From NCBI GenBank assembly GCA_965277695.1, contig CBDIDQ010000025.1, positions 5,409 through 69,408 of the forward strand: 64,000 bases of DNA, in the 5' to 3' direction. This DNA comes from JABSOG01 sp965277695. Its GTDB lineage: Bacteria > Pseudomonadota > Gammaproteobacteria > Enterobacterales > Alteromonadaceae. This document shows, piece after piece, positions 1 to 8,745 of this stretch (position 1 is the first letter of the stretch; every line of letters begins with the position of its first letter). The notes under the pieces are model-generated. The model worked only from the letters and a program-made list of their open reading frames with translations, ran no database searches and was not told where the DNA came from. The position numbers and the translations under genes were made by a program.

Positions 1-495
1 GACAAGCTTTATCTACTGTGTGGCGGGATTTCAGCATTTGCGCTGGTGGCGCTACTGGCGATCATCATCTTTCAGATGGCGACGCGATGGTTTGGTATAA
101 GTGTGCCGGGGTTGACCTCATATGCAGGTTATTGCATGGCCGCCAGTTTGTTTTTCTCCTTGGGTTATGCTTTTAGTCAGGGAAGTCATATCAGGGTGAG
201 TTTGTTTTTACGCGGACTGGGGCGAGGCCGATATTTTGTTGATATCTGGTGTATTGGTATTTCGGCGGTGATCACGGTGTTTTTGAGTTACTACGCGATA
301 AAAACGACTTGGTGGTCATATCAGCTGGGTGAAATCAGTCAGGCACAAGATGCGGTGCTTATTTGGATCCCCCAGCTGGCGATGTCAGCAGGTACTGTGG
401 TTTTGACGATTGCAGTGATTGATCATTTTGTACAGGTAGTGTTTGGCGATGCTGGCAGTGCTAAAACAGTAGCGAAAACAGCAGGAGAAGAATAA
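1..495 (+). CDS. TRAP transporter small permease (DctQ type), 5' end missing
   Basis: Frame 1 is open from the first base, so the true start lies upstream of the window; the GTG at 46 is internal. The product is a small hydrophobic protein with about four membrane segments and the short charged tail usual for DctQ/TRAP small permeases. In this family the small subunit pairs with the large 12-helix DctM subunit and a periplasmic solute-binding protein for sodium-driven uptake of organic acids. Its TAA stop overlaps the ATG of the following dctM-type gene by one base, so the two are translationally coupled. The solute-binding gene is not in view and may lie upstream. The substrate cannot be told. 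Confidence 0.85.
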   Translation, partial: DKLYLLCGGISAFALVALLAIIIFQMATRWFGISVPGLTSYAGYCMAASLFFSLGYAFSQGSHIRVSLFLRGLGRGRYFVDIWCIGISAVITVFLSYYAIKTTWWSYQLGEISQAQDAVLIWIPQLAMSAGTVVLTIAVIDHFVQVVFGDAGSAKTVAKTAGEE

Positions 496-1805
496 TGGAG
501 TTATTGTATCTTGGGGTGATTTTTTTGTTCTTTGGGCTGCTATTTTTGGGCACTGGGGTATGGATTGGCTTGGCACTTATCGGCTGTGCTTGGGCTGTTA
601 TGACTATTTTTACTGACTACAGCGCAGGTGATGGAATGATCACTGCTATTTGGTCAACATCAACCAGCTGGAGTTTGACGGCGCTGCCACTATTTATTTG
701 GATGGGCGAAATTCTCTATCGAACCCGCTTGTCTGAAAACCTGTTCAGAGGACTTGCGCCGTGGATGACCCGGTTGCCCGGTGGCTTGTTACATACCAAT
801 ATCGTTGGCTGTACGCTGTTTGCCGCTATCTCTGGCTCATCGGCGGCGACGTTGACAACCGTGGGCAAAATGACCATGCCAGAATTGCGCAAACGAGGTT
901 ACTCAGAAAAAATGGTGGTGGGCACATTGGCAGGGGCTGCGACCTTAGGTTTGATGATCCCGCCGTCGTTAACCTTGATTGTTTATGGGGTGACGGTGAA
1001 TGAATCAATTTCAAAATTGTTCATGGCAGGCGTGATACCGGGTTTGGTATTGGCAGGGTTATTTATGGGTTACATCGCGCTTTGGTCGCTACTTTTTGAC
1101 CGTAACAATCACAGTAAGGATCACCGTAATGATGAAGCAAAAATGAGCTTGATGGAAAAGCTCCGAGAATCACGCTTTTTATTGCCGCTGGTGGCCTTGA
1201 TTGGTTTAGTCATTGGTTCTATGTATGCCGGTATCGCCACTGCCACAGAAGCCGCTGCGATAGGGGTGATTGGTGCCTTTGGATTGTCTGCGTTGCAGGG
1301 CAATTTTAATTGGCAAAACTGTCGTGATAGCTTGCTTGGTGCGGTTCGCACTTCGGCGATGATTGCGCTGATATTGATGGGCGCTGCATTTTTGGCGCTA
1401 GCGATGGGTTTTACTGGTCTGCCGCGCTTGCTGGCACAGTGGATAGAGACCTTGCAACTGTCACCGATTAACCTCATTTTGGCGTTAACTATTTTCTATA
1501 TCATTATCGGCATGTTTTTAGATGGTATTTCTTCGGTGGTGCTGACAATGGCGGTAGTAGAGCCAATGATCCGAGCGGCTGGTATTGATGTGATTTGGTT
1601 CGGTATTTTTATCGTGGTAATTGTCGAAATGGCGCAGATCACCCCACCCGTTGGGTTCAACCTGTTTGTGCTGCAAGGTATCACCAAACATGAAGTTGGT
1701 TATATTGCCAGAGCGGCTTTCCCCATGTTTCTTATTATGGCGCTGATGGTGGTGATTTTGGTTGCGTTTCCTCGGCTGGCGACTTGGTTGCCTTATTCGA
1801 TGTGA
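495..1805 (+). CDS. TRAP transporter large permease (DctM type)
   Basis: A 436-residue polytopic membrane protein, the normal length for DctM. It has the alternating long hydrophobic stretches of the family, a conserved-looking SGSSAAT stretch near residue 115, and GLMIPPS near residue 152. A C-terminal ITPPVGFNLFVLQG segment is typical of TRAP large subunits. It should form the transport channel together with the DctQ-type subunit encoded immediately upstream (overlap TAATG). The gene is followed by a tandem-repeat array rather than by another transporter gene. The solute (for example a C4-dicarboxylate or another organic acid) is not shown by the sequence. Confidence 0.92.
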   Translation: MELLYLGVIFLFFGLLFLGTGVWIGLALIGCAWAVMTIFTDYSAGDGMITAIWSTSTSWSLTALPLFIWMGEILYRTRLSENLFRGLAPWMTRLPGGLLHTNIVGCTLFAAISGSSAATLTTVGKMTMPELRKRGYSEKMVVGTLAGAATLGLMIPPSLTLIVYGVTVNESISKLFMAGVIPGLVLAGLFMGYIALWSLLFDRNNHSKDHRNDEAKMSLMEKLRESRFLLPLVALIGLVIGSMYAGIATATEAAAIGVIGAFGLSALQGNFNWQNCRDSLLGAVRTSAMIALILMGAAFLALAMGFTGLPRLLAQWIETLQLSPINLILALTIFYIIIGMFLDGISSVVLTMAVVEPMIRAAGIDVIWFGIFIVVIVEMAQITPPVGFNLFVLQGITKHEVGYIARAAFPMFLIMALMVVILVAFPRLATWLPYSM

Positions 1806-1915
1806 TAGATAACTCGGGTTAAGGTGCTAGATAACTCGGGTTAAGATGATAGATTATTCGGGTTAAGGTGTTAGATATCTCGGGTTAAGGTGCTGTTTTA
1901 TTCGGATTAAGATGT
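1806..1915. repeat. 22-bp tandem repeat, five copies
   Basis: Five head-to-tail 22-bp units start at 1806, 1828, 1850, 1872 and 1894. The core shared by units 1-4 is CTCGGGTTAAG or TTCGGGTTAAG; unit 5 is the most diverged. The array starts directly after the dctM TGA stop and ends 56 bp before the ATPase gene. There are no spacers, so it is not CRISPR-like. Function unknown. Confidence 0.9.
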
Positions 1916-1971
1916 TTTATATGCTACTATTTCTTGCTATCAATTAGCCGCAAACTGTTCCAAGGGCTGAC

Positions 1972-3246
1972 ATGTATTTAAGGCATTTAGAATCTATCAT
2001 TGAAGAGCTTTTGACTGAGTTTCGGATTGTTTATCTGACAGGTCCAAGACAGGCAGGAAAAACAACCACGGTTCGTCAAATTGCCAACCGTCTTAATATG
2101 GATTATGTGACACTCGATAACCAAGCAGTGTTTGAGGCTGCAAACAACGACCCGCACGGGTTTATTCAGTCATTCGGGTCGAAAAAACTGGCCTTGGATG
2201 AGTTTCAATATTCACCGAGTTTGATTCCTGCGATTAAAGAATGCTCTGATCAGCTCATCACTGAAACGTCTGGTGCTGAGCAAATGGGTAAGTTTTTATT
2301 GACTGGCTCAGCTGATATTTTTCGTTCGGCAAAAACCCAAGAAGCGTTGCCTGGTCATATGGCACGTTTGGAGTTGTATCCTTTATCAATCTGCGAATTA
2401 AACCAAAAACCTGTCAATATCATCGACTATTTGGTTGCTGGTAACTTAAGTGGCAATACCAATCCGATGCCAACCTCACGAGAGTTGCTGGCAAGCTGGA
2501 TTATTGCTGGCGGCTACCCCGAAGTTCAGAGTAAAAGTGCAAGAGCAAAGTCAATATGGTTTAAATCGTATGTGCAAGGACGGTTATTTAAAGATTTTGA
2601 CAGCCTGTATACAGCTAGGGGCGATTATCACTCGAAACTTAATGCATTGATTAATTATCTGGCGGGTCTCAGTGGCAATTTAATTAAATACTCCAATATT
2701 TCTAATGACTTAGAATTAGATGATAAATTAATTAAAAGCTATATCCAAATTTTGGAACTTATGTTTATTGTTAAACGCTTACCCGCTTATTTAAAAAATC
2801 GGGCAAAACGCGAAGCAACAAGAATGCCAAAACTGCACTTTGTCGATACTGGCTTGGCGTGTTATTTACTTGGTATCAAGTCTGAAGAGCAGTTGCTTTA
2901 TAGCCAGTATTATGGCGGTTTGTTGGAAAGCCTGATCTTTATGGAGTGTTGTAAACACGCTCAATGGGCATCAAATGAGATCAGTCTTTACCACTTTAGA
3001 GATAAACAAAAAAATGAAGTGGATATTGTGTTGGAACAGGCGAACAGTAAGGTGATTGGCATTGAAATAAAGGCGGCTGCTAGTGTGTCTCTGAATGATT
3101 TTAAAGGACTTCGTAAACTGGCTGATTTTACTGATAAAAACTTTTGTTATGGCGTGGTTTTCTATTCCGGTGAGCGTATTTTACCTTTTCATCAAGGTGA
3201 ACATAAATTCTACGCCTTGCCTATGGGGTTGTTTGGCGGGGCGTGA
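1972..3246 (+). CDS. AAA-type ATPase with DUF4143 domain
   Basis: A 424-residue protein. The N-terminal P-loop domain has Walker A GPRQAGKTT at residues 24-32 and a Walker B-like LALDEFQ near residue 75, followed by LLTGSADI as in AAA_14 ATPases. The C-terminal DUF4143 part carries YHFRDKQKNEVDIVLE followed by IGIEIKAA, the acidic and lysine pattern of a PD-(D/E)XK-like nuclease fold. Such proteins are common single-gene accessory ATPases of unknown role. An AAGGG stretch lies just before the ATG. Its neighbours are the 22-bp array upstream and a broken toxin-like pair downstream, so this is an accessory region. The family assignment is secure; the function is not. Confidence 0.88.
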   Translation: MYLRHLESIIEELLTEFRIVYLTGPRQAGKTTTVRQIANRLNMDYVTLDNQAVFEAANNDPHGFIQSFGSKKLALDEFQYSPSLIPAIKECSDQLITETSGAEQMGKFLLTGSADIFRSAKTQEALPGHMARLELYPLSICELNQKPVNIIDYLVAGNLSGNTNPMPTSRELLASWIIAGGYPEVQSKSARAKSIWFKSYVQGRLFKDFDSLYTARGDYHSKLNALINYLAGLSGNLIKYSNISNDLELDDKLIKSYIQILELMFIVKRLPAYLKNRAKREATRMPKLHFVDTGLACYLLGIKSEEQLLYSQYYGGLLESLIFMECCKHAQWASNEISLYHFRDKQKNEVDIVLEQANSKVIGIEIKAAASVSLNDFKGLRKLADFTDKNFCYGVVFYSGERILPFHQGEHKFYALPMGLFGGA

Positions 3247-3275
3247 GGTAATATGCTCGTTGTCAGGATACAATA

Positions 3276-3423
3276 ATGTTTCAGAATAAAGATGAAAATT
3301 ATTCTACAGAGGGGGATTTTTGAACGACTTTTTAAAGATAAAATATCCGATGAACAGAAGCAGCAAGATAGTCTTGACTGGTTTGATTCTCTGCTTGAAA
3401 TCAGCGATGAGGCAGATGATTAA
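3276..3423 (+). pseudogene. Small acidic partner of the PIN gene, probably frameshifted
   Basis: Two short frames abut here. ATG at 3276 runs 15 codons to a TGA in the run GGGGGATTTTTG. A second frame (ATG at 3292) continues to a TAA at 3421-3423, ending in an acidic tail (DSLLEISDEADD). Removing one base from the G5 or T5 run would join them into one protein of about 48 residues. The stop overlaps the ATG of the PIN-domain gene (TAATG), the arrangement of an antitoxin before its toxin. That it was an antitoxin is inferred from position and size only. The 43-codon frame could also be used alone from 3292. Confidence 0.4.
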
Positions 3424-3863
3424 TGTTAGCGATTTGGTAACTATTCAGCGAAATCGATGACGTTGTGGATAAATAAGATCAAACAATGTAGGAGGGCCGT
3501 CTCGGCGCGATTTGTGCCGAAGGTGCAACGAGTTTTTGAAATGGCTGCGCCATTTATCGCGGCGGGACGCCCCTCCTACCATGAGTTATCCACAAGCTGA
3601 ATAGTTACGCGATTTGTTTAATTGATACCTCTATTATGCTGGAAATTTTGGCAGTGCCAAGCAAAGCGGCTCAGCAAAAAATGATTGTAGAAGCACTTAA
3701 AAGTAAAACCCGAGCGAGTGAGAAGTTGTTTTTACTCTTGATAATTATCATCGGAATAGGCAATCATATTACTCAAAATGGTGATGGTCGGCAAAGAAGG
3801 GCTATTACTGAGAAATTTATCAAGATGATTGAACACGCTTTGGATGGTAAGGTGCAAAACTAA
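3423..3863 (+). pseudogene. PIN-domain (VapC-like) gene interrupted by a miniature element
   Basis: ATG at 3423 reads MLAI and then hits TAA at 3438-3440 inside the inserted element at 3437-3608. Reading resumes after the element. If the element and one copy of its 8-bp target duplication are removed, the frame restores MLAICLIDTSIMLEIL, a PIN-domain N-terminus with its first Asp. It continues through GNHITQNGDGRQRRA, a motif I recognise from one PIN-like family. The Glu expected before GNH appears replaced by Ile. The protein ends at about 86 residues (KVQN), well short of a full PIN domain, so the C-terminal acidic residues are missing too. The downstream piece is open from ATG 3636, but it lacks the first Asp. 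Confidence 0.65.
3437..3608. mobile_element. 172-bp miniature inverted-repeat element with 8-bp target duplication
   Basis: The ends are perfect 13-bp inverted repeats: GTAACTATTCAGC at 3437-3449 and its complement at 3596-3608. The element is flanked by the direct repeat GCGATTTG at 3429-3436 and 3609-3616. Inside is a second pair of inverted arms, near 3489-3511 and 3567-3589, matching at most positions. It has no coding capacity, so movement would need a transposase supplied elsewhere. It sits in a PIN-domain reading frame, which shows that it inserted rather than arose in place. Confidence 0.85.
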
Positions 3864-3984
3864 AGTTAATGATAATTTAGCAAATAACTCAATAAAAGTC
3901 GATTTATTCTGTCGCATATGCGACAAGGTTTATTGTATGATGATATTTCTGGATGGGCTTAGAATAAAATGAAAAATCTCCTTT

Positions 3985-5170
3985 ATGAATCGATTATTAC
4001 AGCATAAGTTAAGTGAATCAAAAAAGCATAGTACAGGAATGTCTCAATGGATTAGGCCAGAAACTTATCTGTGGACACTTAATCCATTAGTTCACACTTT
4101 ATTGTGGTTTGCTGCACTTGTTTGGGGGGGCGTGCGCATCATTTTTTACCAAAGCAATATTAACGTTTCATTTTCCTGGTTTTACTCACTTACTAGACTA
4201 TCAGCCAAATTGGGCGACCATTTTTTTTGCTGCCAGTGGTTTTGTTCTCGTATTTTTGTTTGCTCTGTCGTCTTGGGTGGGTCGACGTCAAAATAGCATA
4301 GTGATAGATAGTATGCTGACGATGCCACCACATGATTTTTGGGCTTATTACGGTGAACAATACTCTAAAATTGATGCCTTGGTTGAGACAACTCAACTGG
4401 CGTTGTTGCTGGATGATGATGAAGAAGTATCGCGTGAAGACAAACTCTTTAATGCACAAAAAAGCGTAAGAGTTATTCTTGATTCAGTTACCAACTTGGT
4501 GAAAAAATGGGATAGTGCCAACCTACGTAGTAGTAATGTGATTTATCGTGCCAATCTGATGACAGTTTATCGTATTGGTGACAATGAAGAAGATGAAATC
4601 AGCCCTCAAAGTACAAAGTACGAAGAGCTTTTGTGTATCGCAAAGCGATTTACAATATCACCGGCACAGAGCCATTATTCTGGTTTTGTTGTCTTGCTTG
4701 ATAATGTATACACCACAACTACAGAGTCCCAAGACCCTGATCCTGATGAAAAGCGACAACAGATTGCATTTCCATTTACAGAGCAAAACGCTGAAATAAA
4801 ATACCCGATAAATGCTAATATCATGGGCGCACCAGCTGCTGTAGTAACTCGCAATTATTCTTATGTGCCAGATGTTGGGGATATTCCAAAAGACTATAAG
4901 CAAAATAGCAATGTGACGGATACGGAAATTGAAGAGGCGCTTAACGAGTTCTATTCTGATAAATCTGTTGCGCATTCTATTTTATCTATACCTATTATGT
5001 ATTTTGATAAGCAGAAAATTAAATGGGTGCTCAATGTTTATCGTAATCAGGATGGTTTGCTCTTTGATGGTAGTAAGGTGAAGGATTTTGCGGCAATAAT
5101 AAAGCCGTATACAAGCGCTTTAGATCGGATCATGGTAGCGATTGATTTGTTTGAGAAAAATAACCAATGA
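3985..5170 (+). pseudogene. Two-helix membrane protein with GAF-like cytoplasmic part, frameshifted in a G7 run
   Basis: The first frame (ATG 3985) encodes a soluble start and a first membrane helix (PLVHTLLWFAALVWG). The second frame, open to the TGA at 5170, encodes a second helix (WATIFFAASGFVLVFLFALS) and a soluble domain of about 290 residues. The frames meet at a run of seven G at 4124-4130. Six G would join them into one protein of about 394 residues. The C-terminal region, with a SILSIPIMYF stretch, WVLNVYRNQDG and a final helix, resembles GAF-type sensor folds, but this is weak. Using ATG 4109 alone would lose helix one. It may be a real mutation, a phase-variable tract or a sequencing error. 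Function unknown. Confidence 0.6.
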
Positions 5171-5250
5171 GCGACAGCCCAATTACCATGCGGCTATACT
5201 ATAAGAAGTATATGCTGTAAAATGGCGTCAACCTGTAGGGGAGTAGAAAC

Positions 5251-5397
5251 ATGACATTAACTCAAAAAGCGATTTTAGCGAGAGTAGCGGCGGTAAAGAA
5301 GCAAGGCAAAACATCAGCTTCGATTGAAAGTGCCCGTGCTGCGGCTTTACGTGAAGATTTAAACAAAGCCTCTCGTGCCGCCCGCGAAGAAAATTAA
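5251..5397 (+). CDS. Small basic hypothetical protein (48 aa)
   Basis: ATG at 5251 follows a good ribosome binding site (AGGGGAG, 7 bases before the start) and runs 48 codons to TAA at 5395-5397. The product is rich in Ala, Lys, Arg and Glu (for example SARAAALRED, KASRAAREEN), probably helical and soluble, with no membrane segment. I recognise no family. It stands alone between the broken membrane gene and a RAYT-like remnant. The strong binding site is the main reason to believe it is translated. Confidence 0.5.
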   Translation: MTLTQKAILARVAAVKKQGKTSASIESARAAALREDLNKASRAAREEN

Positions 5398-5508
5398 ATT
5401 CAACATTCAACATTTACCACTTAATATTTCAGCACTCAATAAAAAGGTCTACACTAACAATTAAAGGATACTTTTTAAACAGCCAATAAAACACCAAGGA
5501 CTGATGTT

Positions 5509-5748
5509 ATGCCAAATCTACGCAAAAAAACGCCTATCGATGCTTCACAACAAACCCCTCTTGATTGCCTGTGTGAACGCTTATCTATTGATGCCAAAAA
5601 ACATGGCGTTGAAATTTATGCCCGGGTGTTGCTACCGGGTCATATTCATTTAATTTGTATCGCCGAATTTCCTGATTGTATCAGTGCGATGATGCAGGGG
5701 ATTGATGCTGATATTGGGGCGCGGATCTCTGCTCAGCTTAAGATTTAG
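5509..5748 (+). pseudogene. RAYT / IS200-like (Y1) transposase remnant
   Basis: A 79-residue frame starting MPNLRKK, as many REP-associated tyrosine transposases do. It contains a segment resembling the Y1 transposase core, HGVEIYARVLLPGHIHLICI, where HIHLI stands for the HUH metal-binding motif. The N-terminal strand that normally precedes this core is shortened, and the protein stops before the region that would hold the catalytic Tyr. It is therefore a shortened, probably inactive copy. REP-like palindromes occur elsewhere in the window, which fits a former RAYT host. The identification rests on one motif and is moderate. Confidence 0.45.
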
Positions 5749-5769
5749 ATAAATGGTTTACTTTTGCGT

Positions 5770-6093
5770 TTATTTCTCTAAAAGCGGCTTTTTATCGGCC
5801 ACGCCATTCCATTGCTCGGCATCAGCGGGTGGGTTAATTTGTTCGACAATGCGGGGCCAGTGTTGGGAGAGTTCGGCGTTGAGTTGAATAAACGCTTCTT
5901 GACCGGGTGGTACGTTATCTTCTGAGAAAATCGCATCGGCGGGGCATTCTACCGGGCATAAATCACAGTCAATGCAGTCATCAGGGTTGATTGCGAGAAA
6001 GTTGGGACCTTCATAAAAGGCATCAGCCGGGCAAACGCTGACACAATCAGTGTATTTGCATTTGATACAATTGTCGGTAACTACATAGGTCAT
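5770..6093 (-). CDS. fdxA: Seven-iron ferredoxin [3Fe-4S][4Fe-4S], FdxA type
   Basis: A 107-residue protein, the normal size for proteobacterial FdxA. Cluster-binding cysteines are visible at 9, 12, 17 and 21 (CIKCKYTDC...CP) and at 40, 43, 46 and 50 (CIDCDLCPVEC). The second set supports a 4Fe-4S cluster; the first, with a non-canonical spacing, fits the 3Fe-4S site. The C-terminal extension of about 50 residues is typical of the FdxA group. It is a soluble cytoplasmic electron carrier. It is divergent from the FAD oxidoreductase that starts at 6255; a redox partnership is possible but only inferred from position. Confidence 0.93.
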   Translation of the reverse strand: MTYVVTDNCIKCKYTDCVSVCPADAFYEGPNFLAINPDDCIDCDLCPVECPADAIFSEDNVPPGQEAFIQLNAELSQHWPRIVEQINPPADAEQWNGVADKKPLLEK

Positions 6094-6254
6094 GGCTTAT
6101 TTCGTCGGACTTGATTAAAAACGCCGTCATTTTACATTTGTCGGTGCGTTAATGCCAATATTAACGTAAAATGCGACGCCTTGGTTCTTGCCAATTTTTT
6201 ATAGTGTTCTTACATACCACTGCCTATACGACTTTTTACAGCAGGAAAGCCTCA

Positions 6255-7925
6255 ATGATACGACTCACCGAAGTTAAATTACCGCTCGATCACGATGAAA
6301 ATGCGATCAGCGCAGCGATTATTAGTAAGCTCGATATTCAACCTGCGGATGTCTTGAATTATATTATTTTTCGCCGGGGTTATGACGCCCGCAAACGTAA
6401 TGTGGTCACCCTTATGTACACACTTGACGTTGAGGTGAAAGACGAACAAGCGCTGTTAGCGCGTTTTGCCGATGACCAAAAAGTCAAAGCCACCCCTGAT
6501 ACCAGTTACCAGTTTGTCGCTAACGCAGTAGATAACGCACCGGATGATTTACCCGATAGACCAGTGGTGATCGGCACTGGTCCTTGTGGTCTGTTTGTTG
6601 GTTTGGTATTGGCGCAAATGGGTTTTCGACCGATTATTTTGGAACGAGGTAAAGCGGTACGTGAGCGCACCGCCGATACCTTCGGTTTTTGGCGTAAGCG
6701 GGAGCTTAATACCGAGTCGAATGTGCAGTTTGGTGAAGGCGGTGCAGGGACTTTTTCTGATGGCAAGCTGTATAGTCAGGTAAGGGATCCAAAGAATTAT
6801 AGCCGTAAAGTGCTCGAAGAGTTTGTCATCGCCGGTGCCCCAGAAGAGATCCTTTATATTAGCAAACCACACATTGGCACGTTTAAGCTGGTGACCATGG
6901 TGGAAAAAATGCGTGCCACGATTGAGGGGTTGGGCGGCGAAATTCGCTTTAGTGCTCGGGTCGATGAAATTGATATTGACAATGATCAAGTTAAAGGCCG
7001 AGTTAAAGGCCGAGTTAAAGGTGTAGTACTGGCTGATGGTGAGTACATTAAAACCCGTCATGTAGCATTGGCAGTGGGTCATAGTGCTCGGGATACTTAT
7101 AAGATGTTGTTGGATAAAGGGGTTTATATTGAACCAAAACCTTTTTCTATCGGCTTTCGTATTGAACATAAGCAGTCGCTAATTGATGAAAATCGCTTTG
7201 GCATTAATGCGGGCAATCCAATATTAGGCGCGGCGGATTATAAATTGGTGCATCACTGTGCCAATGGTCGCTCGGTTTATAGTTTTTGCATGTGTCCAGG
7301 TGGTACTGTGGTGGCGGCAACCTCGGAAGAGGGCAGAGTGGTCACTAATGGCATGAGTCAATATTCGCGCAAAGAGCGTAATGCCAATAGTGCCGTTGTG
7401 GTAGGGATTAATCCGGAAGAGGATTATCCCGGCGATGTGTTGGCGGGTGTAGAGTTGCAACGTAAGTGGGAGTCGATAGCTTTTGAACAGGGCGGCGGCA
7501 ATTATAATGCGCCAGCACAAACTGTTGGGGATTTTCTTAAACAGCAATCTTCGGCGTCTTCTTCAGGCGGTGTTAAAGACGATGTTACAGGTGATGTCAC
7601 GCCATCTTTTCAACCAGGGATAAAACTCACTGACTTAAGCAATTGTTTGCCTGACTATGCGATTGAGGCTATTCGTGAGGCATTACCAGCATTTGATAAG
7701 AAAATCAGAGGCTTTGCTATGCCTGATGCGATGTTGACAGGCGTAGAAACCCGCACTTCAGCACCGGTACGAATTAAAAGAAATGAGCAGTTATGTAGTA
7801 TCAATACCCTAGGACTCTATCCGGCGGGCGAAGGTGCGGGTTATGCTGGTGGTATTTTATCAGCAGGTATAGATGGGATTAAGATCGCTGAGGCGATGGC
7901 GTTGAATATGATCGGCGGTGAATAG
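6255..7925 (+). CDS. FAD-dependent oxidoreductase (COG2509-like)
   Basis: The start is placed at ATG 6255 because AGGAAAG lies just upstream; the frame is open further up to 6171 without a better site. The product is 556 residues. After an N-terminal domain of about 100 residues comes the dinucleotide-binding GTGPCGLFVGLVLAQMG, then ILERG, FGEGGAGTFSDGKL and, near the C-terminus, GLYPAGEGAGYAGGI. This is the pattern of the uncharacterised FAD dehydrogenases related to NAD(FAD)-utilising proteins. A 12-bp unit is repeated three times at 6990-7025 and encodes VKGR-VKGR-VKGV. Substrate unknown. Confidence 0.88.
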   Translation: MIRLTEVKLPLDHDENAISAAIISKLDIQPADVLNYIIFRRGYDARKRNVVTLMYTLDVEVKDEQALLARFADDQKVKATPDTSYQFVANAVDNAPDDLPDRPVVIGTGPCGLFVGLVLAQMGFRPIILERGKAVRERTADTFGFWRKRELNTESNVQFGEGGAGTFSDGKLYSQVRDPKNYSRKVLEEFVIAGAPEEILYISKPHIGTFKLVTMVEKMRATIEGLGGEIRFSARVDEIDIDNDQVKGRVKGRVKGVVLADGEYIKTRHVALAVGHSARDTYKMLLDKGVYIEPKPFSIGFRIEHKQSLIDENRFGINAGNPILGAADYKLVHHCANGRSVYSFCMCPGGTVVAATSEEGRVVTNGMSQYSRKERNANSAVVVGINPEEDYPGDVLAGVELQRKWESIAFEQGGGNYNAPAQTVGDFLKQQSSASSSGGVKDDVTGDVTPSFQPGIKLTDLSNCLPDYAIEAIREALPAFDKKIRGFAMPDAMLTGVETRTSAPVRIKRNEQLCSINTLGLYPAGEGAGYAGGILSAGIDGIKIAEAMALNMIGGE

Positions 7926-7970
7926 TTAACAATTAACAATTAACAATTAAGAGCAGAGCAGAGCAACAGC

Positions 7971-8015
7971 CGCCACAATAAGGTTTGGCAATACAGCCTG
8001 ATTGTGGCGATTTTT
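7971..8015 (+). terminator. Rho-independent terminator after the FAD oxidoreductase
   Basis: The inverted arms CGCCACAAT (7971-7979) and ATTGTGGCG (8001-8009) are followed by ATTTTT. It lies 45 bp after the stop at 7925. The spacer before it holds a short AT-rich tandem repeat (ATTAACA units). Confidence 0.75.
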
Positions 8016-8039
8016 AACTGCACACTCTTTATTATATTT

Positions 8040-8600
8040 TCAAGGCATCATTTTCATAAATGAGCTGTAACGGTCATGACACCTGATAACCCAACGGGGT
8101 GTGGCGTCTCCTAAGCCTGCGAGTTGTAAGTGCGGATGGCGGTTGACGATGGTCGCCAAAATTGGCTCCTGAGTATCTTCAACGTCGACGAAAAAGACGT
8201 GTTTGCCTTGTTCGAGGATTTTTTCAAAACGGCTAAATTGGTAATTAGGCAACTGAATGCCAATTAAACCGCCTTCCCAAGTACAAAATCCTAACACCAC
8301 GATGGCTAAAAAGATAAAGGGCAGCCAACCTGCTGCACTGTCAGTTAATCCTAATAAATTGGCACCAGCCAGTACTAATGCTGCCAATGCAATGCCAATA
8401 ACTGCGCCTAACTCTGTAGAGTGCACCACATCTTGCTTGAGTACGGCTTCAACTTCGTGCAGTTGATGCTTTTCAACTGCGGCTTCATCATTGCTCAACA
8501 CATGAAACTGTGGTGCGGTTATGTGTTCGTTTTCAAGTTCTTGACCAACTGCTTCGAGATCGTCCAGATCATCACTGATATAATAATGTCTTATCATCAC
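8040..8600 (-). CDS. Hypothetical inner-membrane protein with two central helices
   Basis: A 186-residue protein. A soluble acidic N-terminus of about 62 residues (IRHYYISDDLDDLEAV) precedes two hydrophobic helices at roughly 63-85 and 90-110. A soluble C-terminal domain of about 70 residues follows. The shape, a short sensor-like ferredoxin fold followed by a helical hairpin, resembles proteins annotated as general-stress or NAD/FAD-utilising enzymes without proof. No catalytic motif is visible. It is transcribed towards the terminator of the convergent FAD gene and away from the M23 peptidase. Function unknown. Confidence 0.75.
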   Translation of the reverse strand: MMIRHYYISDDLDDLEAVGQELENEHITAPQFHVLSNDEAAVEKHQLHEVEAVLKQDVVHSTELGAVIGIALAALVLAGANLLGLTDSAAGWLPFIFLAIVVLGFCTWEGGLIGIQLPNYQFSRFEKILEQGKHVFFVDVEDTQEPILATIVNRHPHLQLAGLGDATPRWVIRCHDRYSSFMKMMP

Positions 8601-8745
8601 CCACCTCGTTCATTATTTATACAATGTGTCAGCTCAAAGTGTAGTTGCTAAATTGAGAATTTGCTTGGAACATAGTTTGTAGTGTTTAGTAACAAAATCG
8701 TTGAAATTTTAACAGTGTTGATCAGGTTTATGTGTTACTCCTAAT

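Noticed and set aside
1806..1915. Regular short repeats as a possible CRISPR array
   Set aside because: The units are directly adjacent with no spacers, and no cas-like gene lies nearby.
3985..4296. A separate 103-residue protein
   Set aside because: Its second half reads as frame-shifted sequence, and the other frame supplies the matching second membrane helix after a G7 run. One broken gene explains both.
6171..6254. Upstream extension of the FAD oxidoreductase
   Set aside because: The family N-terminus and a good ribosome binding site are at ATG 6255; the extra 28 residues look like leader sequence.
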